Source of the DNA: Thermoplasmata archaeon
Lineage (GTDB): Archaea; Thermoplasmatota; Thermoplasmata; Lutacidiplasmatales; UBA184
Length of the DNA stretch: 64,000 nucleotides
Direction: 5' to 3'
Assembly: GCA_027315165.1 (NCBI GenBank)
Contig: DAHUYN010000005.1
Location: forward strand, 62,001 to 126,000
The position numbers and the translations under genes are program-made. Below the pieces are notes generated by a model, which searched no databases, was not told the origin of the DNA, and saw nothing but the letters and a program-made list of their open reading frames with translations. Position 1 is the first letter of the stretch; every line of letters begins with the position of its first letter. Positions 17,954 through 28,914 of the stretch are shown in pieces.

Positions 17954-20194
17954 TCAGCCCGTTCGGGTCCGTTGGCGGAGCCTCGCGATCGAGAGGGCGA
18001 GCGCCGCGCCCGCGGCGACGCCGAGCGGTCCCCAGAGCCACGCCGAGCCGAGCCACCCGTTCCCCGAGCTGCTGTTGTTCGCTCCCGGAGCCGGCCGGGA
18101 GAGGTCGGGGTTGTACGAGACCGCGAGCGTTCCGTTGCCGCTGACGACGAGGCTCACGCCGCTCGCGCTGACGTTCCCCGTGGCCGTCCACGCGCCGAAG
18201 CTCTCCCCGACGCACGAGGCCCCGGAGAGCGTGTGCGGCCCCGCGGGCAAGAGCCCGCGGGTCCCGTTCGCGTAGGCGACCCCGTCGACGAGGATCGCGG
18301 CGCCGCAGGTGGCCGGGGTCACGAGGAATCGAACGGTGAACGGCAGCGTCGTCGAGATCGTGTAGACCGCCGCGACGCTCCCCGAGCCGCTCACGACGAG
18401 CTGCGTCGAGGGCCCGGCGCCCGAGGTGGCGACGCCGCCCTCGGCGATCCAGTCGGAGAAGTCGTAGCCCGAGCAACTGCCGGCGATCAGCGGGACGGTG
18501 GCCGGCGCCATCGTCAGCGACGCGCCGTCCCCGACCTGGCTCCCGTCGACGAGGAGGGGACCGCACCCGGCGGGGAGCACGCGGACCGAGACATTGGCCT
18601 CGGTGAGGGACGGGGCGTACAACGGCTCGACGCTGCCGTTCCCCGAGACGGTGAGGGAGGTCGTCGCCGAGAGGGCGGCACCGACCGAGGCGCCACCGGC
18701 GACGACCCACCGGGAGAAGCTCTCCGTCCCACAGCTCGCGGCGGCGATCGCGTAGGTCCCGAGGGCGAGCGAGCGAGCGGTGTTCGGCGAGACCGTCACG
18801 CCATCGAGCGTGCCGAACGGGCAGCTCCCGGGCGCGAGGAACTCGACGGTGGCGTTCGCGGGCCCGGGGGTCGTCGTCGTGAACCGCGCCACGACGGAGC
18901 CGCTCGCGCCGACCGCCACCGTCGCGGAGGCGGCGTTGTAGCGCACGCCACCGCCGGTCGAGATCGAGGTGGTCGCGTAGCCAACGCAGGGGGTCGCCGT
19001 GACGTTGTAGCTCCCGGCGGGCAGCGAGAGCGTGAACCCGTTCGGGTACGGCACGCCGTTGACCGACACGGTGCCGCACGAGAACGGCGAGGTCACGAGG
19101 GTGACGAGCGGGACCCTCGGTGCCACGGGGGTCGGCACGGGATAGAGGCCGGTGTAGAGGCCCGGGCCCACGGACCCCGAGAAGAAGGCGAAGAGGTCCG
19201 TGGCGTTGAGCTGGCTGTAGTCGTGGACCCCGTTCGGCTCGTAGACGTAGCGGAAGGAGAAGTTCGCGGGGTCGAGGGCGGCGTAGGCCGCGAGGGGCGT
19301 CGTGCACGAGGGGCTCTCGTTCCAGCCGGAGATGTAGAGGCAGCTGGTCTGGAGCAGGGAGTCGTTCGCCTCGAGATACGGCCACACCGACGGGTTGTTC
19401 GGGATCGCGAGGTCGCTGCCGCCGGCCGTGAAGTACAGGCGGAGACCCTTCGCGGCCTCTGGCTGCAGCCGAAGCATCGAGAGCGACTGCCAGACGGAGG
19501 CCGCGATCGAGGAGGCGTTCGGGTAGCCTCCCGAGGTGTTGAGGAGGGCGTTGACGTCGGGCCCGGAGCGGATGGAGAGGCCGTAGCTGGTGAGCTCGTA
19601 GATGTCCGACTCCGTCGCGATCGCGCCGAGACCGGCAAAGAGGCCCGGGTGCGCGAGCCCGATCGCCAGCGTGCCCATGCCGCCCATCGAGAAGCCGAAG
19701 AGGTAGAGGCGGGAGACGTTGCGCAGGCTCTCCTCGTGCGTGATCGCGTCGAGGATGTCCTGCGCCTGCGGGCCGGTGTAGGGGGAATCGGTGTAGTAGC
19801 CGTCCCCGGTCCTCGTGTTCGGCACGATGAGGAGGTAGCCGGCGGCGGAGGCGGCGGCGATCGTCCTTCCGTCCTCCGACGTGTTGTAGCCGCCGGCCTT
19901 CGGGGCGTTCTCGGTCGGGTTGATGCCGTGGAGCTCGACCGCGAGCGGGTAGGCGAGGCGGGGGTCGTACCCGGAGGGGAGGTACTCCTGGTAGCTCAGC
20001 TGGAACCCGTCGATCGAGCTCGTGTAGTTGACGATCGACACGGCGGGGCGCGTCACGCTCGCGTGGGCCGTCGAGAGCCCGGCCGGGGCGACCGGGGGCG
20101 ACCCGCTCGCGACCGGCCCGGCGCCGAGCCACGCGGCGAGAAGGAGGACGAGCCCGAGGCCGACGGCGAGCGCGGCCGCCCTCCTCTCGAGCAC
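17954..20194 (-). CDS. Secreted/surface-anchored alpha/beta-hydrolase (esterase-like) with C-terminal tandem repeats and TM anchor
   Basis: Signal-like N-terminus, GFSMGGMGTLAIG (GxSxG), four or so repeats with paired Cys and LPAGxxxxxxxxC motifs, C-terminal LGPLGVAAGAALALSIARLRQR. Confidence 0.8.
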   Translation of the reverse strand: MLERRAAALAVGLGLVLLLAAWLGAGPVASGSPPVAPAGLSTAHASVTRPAVSIVNYTSSIDGFQLSYQEYLPSGYDPRLAYPLAVELHGINPTENAPKAGGYNTSEDGRTIAAASAAGYLLIVPNTRTGDGYYTDSPYTGPQAQDILDAITHEESLRNVSRLYLFGFSMGGMGTLAIGLAHPGLFAGLGAIATESDIYELTSYGLSIRSGPDVNALLNTSGGYPNASSIAASVWQSLSMLRLQPEAAKGLRLYFTAGGSDLAIPNNPSVWPYLEANDSLLQTSCLYISGWNESPSCTTPLAAYAALDPANFSFRYVYEPNGVHDYSQLNATDLFAFFSGSVGPGLYTGLYPVPTPVAPRVPLVTLVTSPFSCGTVSVNGVPYPNGFTLSLPAGSYNVTATPCVGYATTSISTGGGVRYNAASATVAVGASGSVVARFTTTTPGPANATVEFLAPGSCPFGTLDGVTVSPNTARSLALGTYAIAAASCGTESFSRWVVAGGASVGAALSATTSLTVSGNGSVEPLYAPSLTEANVSVRVLPAGCGPLLVDGSQVGDGASLTMAPATVPLIAGSCSGYDFSDWIAEGGVATSGAGPSTQLVVSGSGSVAAVYTISTTLPFTVRFLVTPATCGAAILVDGVAYANGTRGLLPAGPHTLSGASCVGESFGAWTATGNVSASGVSLVVSGNGTLAVSYNPDLSRPAPGANNSSSGNGWLGSAWLWGPLGVAAGAALALSIARLRQRTRTG

Positions 20195-20397
20195 GTCCTT
20201 CCAAGCCGTCGCACCCCTATATGACGCTGGTCGGCCGTTACTCTCTCGGGTCGGTCACGGGGGAGGCGGTGGCGCCGCCCTCGAGGGGCTCGCGTCCCCG
20301 GCGTCGACGGAGGGGTCGGTGCGGGCGCGTTGACAACAACGCCTTGTAGCCACGGCGACCGCCGGGAGATGCGGACGGTCGAGGGGGGTCGGAGCGG

Positions 20398-20841
20398 GTG
20401 GGGTGGTTGTCGAACCTGTGGCGCCGCGGAGGGACGGCGGAGGCGCTCGAGGAGCCCTCCCGAGAGGAGGTCGAGGGGGAGGCGACCCGAGGCGCTCGTC
20501 GCACCCCCTCCCCGACGCGGCTGACGACCCTCAACTTCGACCGGTTCCTTCGAGAGCATCCGGCCGCCGTCGTCGACGTCTGGGCTCCGTGGTGTGGCCC
20601 GTGCCGGGCGTTCGCCCCCGTGTTCGCGCAGGCCGCGGCCCGCTGGGGGGATCAGGTGGGATTCGGCAAGGTCCACGCCGACCACGAGCCGTCCCTCGTC
20701 TCCCGGTTCGGGGTCCGGTCGATCCCTTCCCTTCTCTTCTTCCGGGACGGCGAGCTCGTGCGGACCGAGGTCGGCGTGGTCCCGCCCGAGCGGCTCGCCC
20801 GGCACCTCCGAAGGACGTTCGGTACCGCCCTTCGAGGGTAG
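20398..20841 (+). CDS. Thioredoxin
   Basis: AAVVDVWAPWCGPCRAFAPVF...VRSIPSLLFFRDGE; GTG start. Confidence 0.92.
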   Translation: MGWLSNLWRRGGTAEALEEPSREEVEGEATRGARRTPSPTRLTTLNFDRFLREHPAAVVDVWAPWCGPCRAFAPVFAQAAARWGDQVGFGKVHADHEPSLVSRFGVRSIPSLLFFRDGELVRTEVGVVPPERLARHLRRTFGTALRG

Positions 20842-20859
20842 ACGGCCCGTCCGTGCGAG

Positions 20860-21136
20860 CGATGGGTCTATCCGCGCCGACCGCTTCCCGGCCGGCGTGC
20901 GGTTCCGGCGGGCGAAGCCGAAAGCCCCGGCACCGGCGCCGGTGCCGACCCCCGCGCTCGACTCGAGGCCGTCGACCGCCGCCGGGGCCGGCGCTGGCGT
21001 GAGCCACGGCCTGCTCGGCGCCTACGTCGGCGCCGCCGGGCTGACCTGGAAGTGTCCGGGCTGCTCCCGGGACGTGCCCAACTGGCTCGAGAACTGCCCC
21101 GGCTGCGGAGCCCCTGTGCCTTCGGACCCTCCCTGA
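20860..21136 (+). CDS. Small zinc-ribbon protein, start uncertain
   Basis: [31 protein letters not shown]; no clear in-frame start codon. Confidence 0.45.
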
Positions 21137-21252
21137 CGGGGGGGTCGGCGGCGCGCGGGTCGCGACGCCGGCACGCCGCGCTCACGCGCGTGTGCCCTCG
21201 TCGGTCCCGGCGGGGGAGAGCGCCTATCCCGAACGGCGGCCTGGGCGGTGGC

Positions 21253-22659
<1,407 letters not shown>

Positions 22660-22677
22660 GGGGCCCCTTCGCCTGGG

Positions 22678-24105
22678 CTAGGCGCCCGTCGGAGGGTCGT
22701 GGCGGGGTGCGGGGGTCTCCGAGCGCCCCCATCGACGCACCTCGGCGGAGGTGAGGAGGACGAGGTTGCAGACAACGACCCCGAGTCCCGCGAGGATGTA
22801 CGTCCAGCCGACCCCGACGTAGAGCACGATCAGGCCGCCCGCCGCGAGCCCGGCCGGTATCATCGCGAAGCTGCCCGCCTCATCGGTGGCGAAGTAGCGG
22901 CCGAGGTACTCGTCCGGCACGGTGCGCTGAACACCGGAGAGCCAGGTGGTGTTCCCGAGGGAGAGGCAGGCGCCCGCGCCGAACTCCGCGACGAGGGCCA
23001 CGAGGAGGGAGTGCGTGAGCCCGAGGGCGATCAGGAAGAAGCCGGCAGCTCCCCACGCGAGGGTCGTCCACAACCCGGCGGCCCGCTCGGTGTGGAGTCG
23101 GCCGGGGAGGAGCGCGCCCGCGGCGAACCCCGCGGTCGTCGCGGCGACGATCAACCCGAACCCCGTGGCGCCCTCGCGGAGGCGCTCGGAGACGTAGACG
23201 ACGGTGAACCCGCCCCAGATCGAGAGGAAGAAGTTCGCCGCCATCGCGGTCAGCGTGATCACGAGCAGGGCGCGCTGGGAGGCGAGGTAGCCCACGCCAG
23301 CCCGCACCTCCGCCAACAGCGAGGCGCCCGGCTCCTTCGAGGCCGCCGCGGCGCGGGCCGCGGGGAATACCATCGCCAGGATGAGGATCCCCGACACGGC
23401 GAAGGTGAGCGAGTTCACGGCGAGCCCGACGACGGCGAGGTTGGCCGCGAGGAAGAGTCCGCCGAGAGGGCTCCCCACGAACGAGGCGATCGTCGATCCG
23501 CCCTGGAGGAGGCCGTTGCCCTCGGTCGTCTGGTCTGCGCTCAGGATCCGGGGGATCGTCGCGTTCGTGGCCGGCCGGAACACCGTGCTGAACGACGCGA
23601 CGACGAGGACGGCGACCAGGAGCAGGACCGAGCTCACGCCGGCCACGAGCACGTATCCCGCGAGGACGGCGAAGGTCGCGGCTCGAGCGAGGTCGCAAGC
23701 GACCATGAGGCGACGCCGGTCCCAGCGGTCGATCAGCGCACCGGCCAGGAGACCGAACGCGAGCGTCGGCAGGAACTGGAGGATGCCGAGGAGGGAGATG
23801 GCGAGCGGTGAGTGGGTCTGGTTATAGACGAGCCACGTGATGATGATCGTCCCTACCGCGGTGCCGGCCGACGAGGTGACGGCCCCGGTCCAGAGCCGCC
23901 GGAAGTTCGGGTTGCCGAACGGCCGGGCCCGTTCCGGCAAGGCTCCTCCCGGCGACGCTACGGGCGCGGTGGGCAGCGGGGTCGGGGTTGGATCGGTCAC
24001 GTCGAGCGGGTCACACCGGTCCGAGAAAAGGCCCATTCCGGCACCGTGGATGAAGGCAGCGCTCGGGAGGAGAGCGCGCATCGTCCGCCTCGGCCACGGC
24101 CCCAT
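22678..24105 (-). CDS. MFS transporter (TMR/effluxer type)
   Basis: FRRLWTGAVTSSAGTAVGTIIITWLVYNQTHSPLAISLLGILQFLPTLAFGLLAGALIDRWDRRRLM; about 12 hydrophobic segments. Confidence 0.9.
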   Translation of the reverse strand: MGPWPRRTMRALLPSAAFIHGAGMGLFSDRCDPLDVTDPTPTPLPTAPVASPGGALPERARPFGNPNFRRLWTGAVTSSAGTAVGTIIITWLVYNQTHSPLAISLLGILQFLPTLAFGLLAGALIDRWDRRRLMVACDLARAATFAVLAGYVLVAGVSSVLLLVAVLVVASFSTVFRPATNATIPRILSADQTTEGNGLLQGGSTIASFVGSPLGGLFLAANLAVVGLAVNSLTFAVSGILILAMVFPAARAAAASKEPGASLLAEVRAGVGYLASQRALLVITLTAMAANFFLSIWGGFTVVYVSERLREGATGFGLIVAATTAGFAAGALLPGRLHTERAAGLWTTLAWGAAGFFLIALGLTHSLLVALVAEFGAGACLSLGNTTWLSGVQRTVPDEYLGRYFATDEAGSFAMIPAGLAAGGLIVLYVGVGWTYILAGLGVVVCNLVLLTSAEVRRWGRSETPAPRHDPPTGA

Positions 24106-24772
24106 GACGTCCCTTCGTTTCGTCGAGTCGAACGCCCGGTCGCCTCGTTCCGTACTGCATCGAGGACCTGTCGTCCGTCGCTCTCGTGCGCGCGTGTCGC
24201 CGGGCCGCGAGTTCTCCGACCCGCCTCGAGGCGGCGATGGACGTGAGCTCGGGAATGCGGATCACGCGTACGGCCTTGACCTCGGAGAACGGCAGAGCCG
24301 CCGCGTACCGGTCGAGGCCGAGCGTTCCCGGGTCGGCGAGAGGGCGGAACCGTCGTGTGCGATGCGCTCCGGCAGCTACGGCCTACCGGTCGGCCGCGAA
24401 TCGATGGGCGACGTACGCAGTCGCTTGAGGCCGGCCGGTTCAGCGGCACGTGGATCGGGGCCCGGTACCCGGGGCTGACCGACCCGTCCTCGTTCGGGTT
24501 CTACTCGGAAGGCTCGCTCGGATCTGCCATGCTCGAGACGCGGTCCCTCCGAGGGCGCCGGTCACGATCGCGGTGTCCGGAAGCCCTCCGGGCCCGCGTG
24601 ATCCGACGGATCCTCGCGGAGCTCGAGGAGAAGGCGCTCGCCCGCAACCCGCTCCGCGGGAGGCTGCGGACGCGGAGGGGAGCACCGCCTTTGCCGAAGC
24701 CGGCCCGGTCGAGGCGATCCTACGCGGATCGGCCATTCCCGGTCCGACCGGGTCGGGGCGAGCGGGGCCGGG

Positions 24773-25222
24773 TCACGACAGCCCGATCTGTTTCAGGAAG
24801 GTCACGAGATCGTAGAACAGCCGCTCCTCGGTGATCTCGCCCTTCTCGTTCCAGGTCGCCACGGTGCAGAACTCGATGTGGAAGCTCTTGCCCGTCGGCG
24901 GGATCACCTTGCCCCCGGCGACCTTCATGGGGCCCTTCATGGTCCCGGTGAAGTCCGCCACGGAGCAGGTGTGGTTGCCCGAGGCGAAGAAGAGCTTGTA
25001 CGGCCGGTTGACGAGTCGTTGGTCGGGGAAGGTCTTGAAGAACTCGACGGCCTCGGCGTCGTGATTGTGCCGGCCGCGGGTCGGCTCGGGCTGGCCGGGC
25101 CAGTAGACCGCGACGTCCTCCGTGTGCCGCTTTCGGAAGGTCTCCCACTGCGGGCTTCCCGGTCCCGCGTTCCAGGCGTCGTCCAGCGTCTGCATCAGCT
25201 CCGCGAGCTTCTTTGCGTCCAT
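24773..25222 (-). CDS. SnoaL-like/polyketide cyclase-type protein
   Basis: DDVAVYWPGQPEPTRGRHNHDAEAVEFFKTFPD...EITEERLFYDLVTFLKQIGL. Confidence 0.8.
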   Translation of the reverse strand: MDAKKLAELMQTLDDAWNAGPGSPQWETFRKRHTEDVAVYWPGQPEPTRGRHNHDAEAVEFFKTFPDQRLVNRPYKLFFASGNHTCSVADFTGTMKGPMKVAGGKVIPPTGKSFHIEFCTVATWNEKGEITEERLFYDLVTFLKQIGLS

Positions 25223-25295
25223 CCTCGTCGCCCCCCTCGGGGCCTCCGCCGACCGGAACGCCCCCTGTCAGATATAGGTGCCAGGGCCGCCCGGG

Positions 25296-25514
25296 GTGAG
25301 CTGGCACAACAATCTCGCGGAGAACCGCGTGCGGCAGGGCGTGCTCTCCCGGGAGATCAGCGGCGGCCGACGGTCATGGAAGGGGGCGCGGATCCTGGAG
25401 CGGCTGACGTCGGTCTATCGGACCTGCCGGGTCCGGGGACTGAAGTTCGTCGAAGTGGTGCGGGACGCGCGGCGAGGGAGGGGCTACCCGGCCTTTGCCG
25501 CGCCGTCAGCTTGA
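25296..25514 (+). pseudogene. Transposase C-terminal remnant (IS66-like)
   Basis: WHNNLAENRVRQGVLSREISGGRRSWKGARILERLTSVYRTCRVRGLKFVEVV resembles IS66-type NxxE...KISGGxRSxxGA tail; no N-terminus or terminal repeats seen. Confidence 0.6.
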
Positions 25515-25715
25515 CCCGAAAGCGGAATGCCTACGACCTTCGGGAGTCTGACTCGCGAGGTGGCAGAACAGCCGGAGCGAGCGCGCGTAGACGTCAGCCG
25601 TGATCCGCGAGCCGCGCGCGACGTTCGCGTGCCACGCGGCCCGCCCGGGCCGGGCGAGGAAGGTCTGGATCGTGACGCCGTCGATGGAGGCGCGGGGCGC
25701 GTCCGCCCCATGGTC
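25506..25715 (-). pseudogene. Tyrosine recombinase (integrase) N-terminal fragment
   Basis: Open minus frame without start: DHGADAPRASIDGVTIQTFLARPGRAAWHANVARGSRITADVYARSLRLFCHLASQTPEGRRHSAFGSS*; resembles the SAM-like core-binding region of archaeal integrases. Confidence 0.5.
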
Positions 25716-25743
25716 CTACCAGGGTCTTAGACCAAGGTTGGGA

Positions 25744-25818
25744 TGCTCCCGGCGGGATTCGAACCCGCGTTGTCGGGTCGAAGGCCCGATATCCTTGACC
25801 GGACTAGACTACGGGAGC
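25744..25818 (-). tRNA. tRNA-Glu(TTC)
   Basis: GCTCCCGTAGTCTAGTCCGGTCAAGGATATCGGGCCTTCGACCCGACAACGCGGGTTCGAATCCCGCCGGGAGC-A. Confidence 0.95.
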
Positions 25819-25957
25819 GGGGTCCCCTTGGGGTCCGCGCAAGTAAAGCCTTTCGCGGGACCGGCGCCCGCTAGGCCCCCAAGGCCCGCGCGAGACCGCC
25901 ACGGGTGGGGAGCGGGAAGCTTGATGCGCCGGCCCGCTCCCTCGACCTTCGGAGCCC

Positions 25958-26122
25958 GTGTGCGCTCGTTGTGCTGACGTCGACCGCTCCCGACGCGGGG
26001 ACTGCCGCTGCCCGTGCCGTTCCTACTCGCTGTTCGTCGTCGATGCCCGGGCGCTCTCGGTCCGGTGCTGGAAGTGCCGGCATCCGCTGGCTCCGGTCGC
26101 GCAGACCCCGGCCGCCGAGTAG
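25958..26122 (+). CDS. Very small Cys-rich (zinc-ribbon-like) protein
   Basis: 54-aa GTG ORF below the track cutoff: VCARCADVDRSRRGDCRCPCRSYSLFVVDARALSVRCWKCRHPLAPVAQTPAAE*. Confidence 0.45.
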   Translation: MCARCADVDRSRRGDCRCPCRSYSLFVVDARALSVRCWKCRHPLAPVAQTPAAE

Positions 26123-26707
26123 CGCGCTGGGAATGGGTTGCCCCGGCCCCTCGCGGAGCCGGGGTCCGACGTCCGGGCCGGCTCACGCCGGCGCGGCGTC
26201 GGGGGTGGACTCGGGATCGGCCGCACCCTCCGCGGGGGCTCGGAACCACGCGCGTAGCCGGGCGAGGGGCCCGCCGGACGGGGACCGCTGGGATTCCGTC
26301 GGACGGGTCGCCCGAGCGACCCAGTGGTAGTCCTCGCGGGGAAACTCGAGCGAGGCGAATTCCCTAACGCGATAGCCCCCGGGAAGGGAGCTTCCGAGCC
26401 GGTCGGCTCTGTCGATCTGAGCCGGCCTCAAGGTCTCCCTCCTCGGTCATGGATACCGTCCCGTACGACGGGTGCCCGGTATATAGCCCCGCCTTCCGAG
26501 CCGAGGCGGCCGGACGACGTGGCGTCTCACGGGGCACGGTCTCGATGCGACGAGGTGACGTATAACTCGCGGGGACCGCCGGCTCCTCGCGACACGGTCG
26601 AGCCGTGCGCGAAGGCGTTCCCCGCCCGTGGACCCGCCGGGGACTCTGACCGGCCCTCGGTGAGGCCGTCGCGGCGCGCGCGACACCGATCGGGAGGAGC
26701 GACCGGG

Positions 26708-28012
26708 TCAGCCGACGCGCTCCCAGCGCTCGAGCCGCTGGACCTTCCCGAGCGTCGAGCCGCGCTTGATCTCCTCGCGGACCCGGTTCTCGTGCTCGAG
26801 GACGTCCAGGGCGCGGTTGGCGATCTCCGCGGCCCGCTCCCTCGGCACGACGACGAGCCCGCTCAGGTCGCCGACGACCCAGTCGCCGGGCCGGACCCTC
26901 TGTCCCCCGACGACGACCTCGACGCCGATCTCGCCGTGACCCTTCGGCTCGCCGGCGTTCGGGGACACCGAGCGGCTGAACAGCGGGAAGCCGAGCTCGA
27001 GGATCGCGTCGACGTCGCGCGCCGCCCCCTCGATCACGACGGCGACGACGCCGCGGCCGTGGGCGCTCCAGCTCGCGAGCTCCCCCCACACGGCGGTCGT
27101 GCCGCCGCCCGCGTCGACGACGAGGACGTCGCCGCGCGCGGCCCGGTCGATCGCCTCGACGGGCTTGGCCCAGTCGCCGTCCCGCGTGACGACGGTCACC
27201 GCCGGCCCCGCAAAGCGGGTCGTCGGGGTCGGCAGGTGCGCCGAGAGGCCGTGCATCGCCCCCTGGCGCTGCATCGCGTCCGAGAGGTTCGGCGTCGAGA
27301 CCTTGAGGAACGCCTCGCGGAGCTCCCCCTCGCCGTAGCGCTTGAACAGGTCGGTCGGGACCGCCGTGCCGGTGTCGATCGCGGTCCGGATCCGTCGCGT
27401 CGCCTCGCGGATGTCCGGGCTCTTCGTGATCGCCCCTCCGACGATGAGGATCCGCGCGCCGGCCTTCGCGGCCTCGGCGACGGTCTCCGAGTTGAGGCCG
27501 CCGGCGACGGCGACGGGGAGCGGGGACTCGCGCACGAGCTCGCCCAGGACCTCGAACGGGGTCCGTCCGGTCATCTGCATGTCGATGCCGACGTGCCAGC
27601 AGACGGCCGCGGCGCCGAGCTCGGCGGCCCGTCGCGCCCTCGCGACGGGGTCGGCGACGTTGAGGAGGTCGACGACGACCTCGGCGCCGTACTTCTCGCC
27701 GCCCCGGACCGCGTCGGCGATCGTCTCGTCGTCCGCGGTGCCGAGGACCGTCACGAGGTCGGCGCCCGCCTTCGCGGCGATCTCGACCTCGAAGGCGCCG
27801 GTGTCCATCACCTTCATGTCGGCGACGACCCGCTTGTCCCGGAACGCCTTCTTCAGCTCCCGCACGGCGTCGAGCCCCTCGCTCTTGATGAGCGGGGTCC
27901 CGGCCTCGACCCAGTCGGCGCCGCCCTCGACGGCCTCGCGCGCCGCGTCGAGCGCCCGCGGGAGGTTCTCGAAGTCGAGCGCGACCTGGAGGACCGGGCG
28001 GTCGAGCCGCAT
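26708..28012 (-). CDS. 3-hexulose-6-phosphate synthase fused to RraA-like domain
   Basis: LQVALDFENLPRALDAAREAVEGGADWVEAGTPLIKSEG...VADMKVMDTGAFEVEIAAKAGAD then RraA-like ISxxNLSDAMQRQGAMHGL...VVIEGAARDVDAILELGFPLFSR. Confidence 0.9.
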   Translation of the reverse strand: MRLDRPVLQVALDFENLPRALDAAREAVEGGADWVEAGTPLIKSEGLDAVRELKKAFRDKRVVADMKVMDTGAFEVEIAAKAGADLVTVLGTADDETIADAVRGGEKYGAEVVVDLLNVADPVARARRAAELGAAAVCWHVGIDMQMTGRTPFEVLGELVRESPLPVAVAGGLNSETVAEAAKAGARILIVGGAITKSPDIREATRRIRTAIDTGTAVPTDLFKRYGEGELREAFLKVSTPNLSDAMQRQGAMHGLSAHLPTPTTRFAGPAVTVVTRDGDWAKPVEAIDRAARGDVLVVDAGGGTTAVWGELASWSAHGRGVVAVVIEGAARDVDAILELGFPLFSRSVSPNAGEPKGHGEIGVEVVVGGQRVRPGDWVVGDLSGLVVVPRERAAEIANRALDVLEHENRVREEIKRGSTLGKVQRLERWERVG

Positions 28013-28074
28013 GGGGTTCGTACGGGTGGGGGCCGTATTAACCCTCCCCGGCTGGCCGCGTGGGGCACCGCCCG

Positions 28075-28914
28075 ATGCCGGTCCGGATCCTCGAGGGCGA
28101 CGCGCGCGTCGTCGACGGGGTCGCTCGCGCGTCGGTCCAGCTCGTCGTCACCTCCCCGCCGTACCCGATGATCCCCCAGTGGGACGGGCTGTTCTCCCAG
28201 CTCGGCGCCCACGACTACGGCGCGCAGCACCGGGTGCTCGCCGAGGTCTGGGCGCGCTGCGCCGACGCGCTCGTGCCGGGGGGGCTCTTGGCGATCAACA
28301 TCGGCGACGCCCTCCGGTCGAACGCGGCGGGGTTCCGGCTCTTCCCCAACCATGTCGACACGACGAACGCGTGCACGGCCCTCGGCCTCGTGCCGCTCCC
28401 CTACCTCCTCTGGAAGAAGCCGACGAACCGGCCGAACGCCTTCCTCGGCTCCGGCTTCCTGCCGCCGAACGCCTACGTGACGCTCGACTGCGAGTACATC
28501 CTGCTGTTCCGCAAGGGCTCCCTGCGCCGGCTCCCGCCGCACGACCCCGCCCGGCTCGCGAGCCGGTTCACCAAGGCCGAGAGGGACCGCTGGTTCTCCC
28601 AGGTCTGGAGCGACATCCGGGGCGTCCGTCAGGGCCCCGACGGGCGCCGGACCGGCGCCTTCCCCGCCGAGGTCCCGGAACGCCTCATCCGGATGTTCTC
28701 CTGCGTCGGCGAGACCGTCCTCGACCCGTTCGCGGGGACCGGGACGACGCTCTGGGCGGCCCACCGCTGGGGACGCGAGGCGATCGGGATCGAGATCGAC
28801 GCCGGCGCCGCGGCGCGTCTCAGGGCGCGGGCTCTCGCGCTCGCGCCTCCGACGGAGGCTCCGCGACGGCCTGCGCCTCGCGTTGCTGCAGCTCCTCGTC
28901 GACCGCCTGCCTGA
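28075..28914 (+). CDS. DNA methyltransferase (N4/N6 amino-MTase, beta-like order)
   Basis: VVTSPPYPMIPQWDG... and VLDPFAGTGTTLWAAHRWGREAIGIEID. Confidence 0.9.
   Translation: MPVRILEGDARVVDGVARASVQLVVTSPPYPMIPQWDGLFSQLGAHDYGAQHRVLAEVWARCADALVPGGLLAINIGDALRSNAAGFRLFPNHVDTTNACTALGLVPLPYLLWKKPTNRPNAFLGSGFLPPNAYVTLDCEYILLFRKGSLRRLPPHDPARLASRFTKAERDRWFSQVWSDIRGVRQGPDGRRTGAFPAEVPERLIRMFSCVGETVLDPFAGTGTTLWAAHRWGREAIGIEIDAGAAARLRARALALAPPTEAPRRPAPRVAAAPRRPPA

Noticed and set aside
24105-24770. Coding-like fragments between MFS and SnoaL genes, e.g. DPGTLGLDRYAAALPFSEVKAVRVIRIPELTSIAASRRVGELAA on minus and RARVIRRILAELEEKALARNPLRGRL on plus
   Set aside because: Possible relics, but frames break quickly and no family could be recognised; not reported as features.
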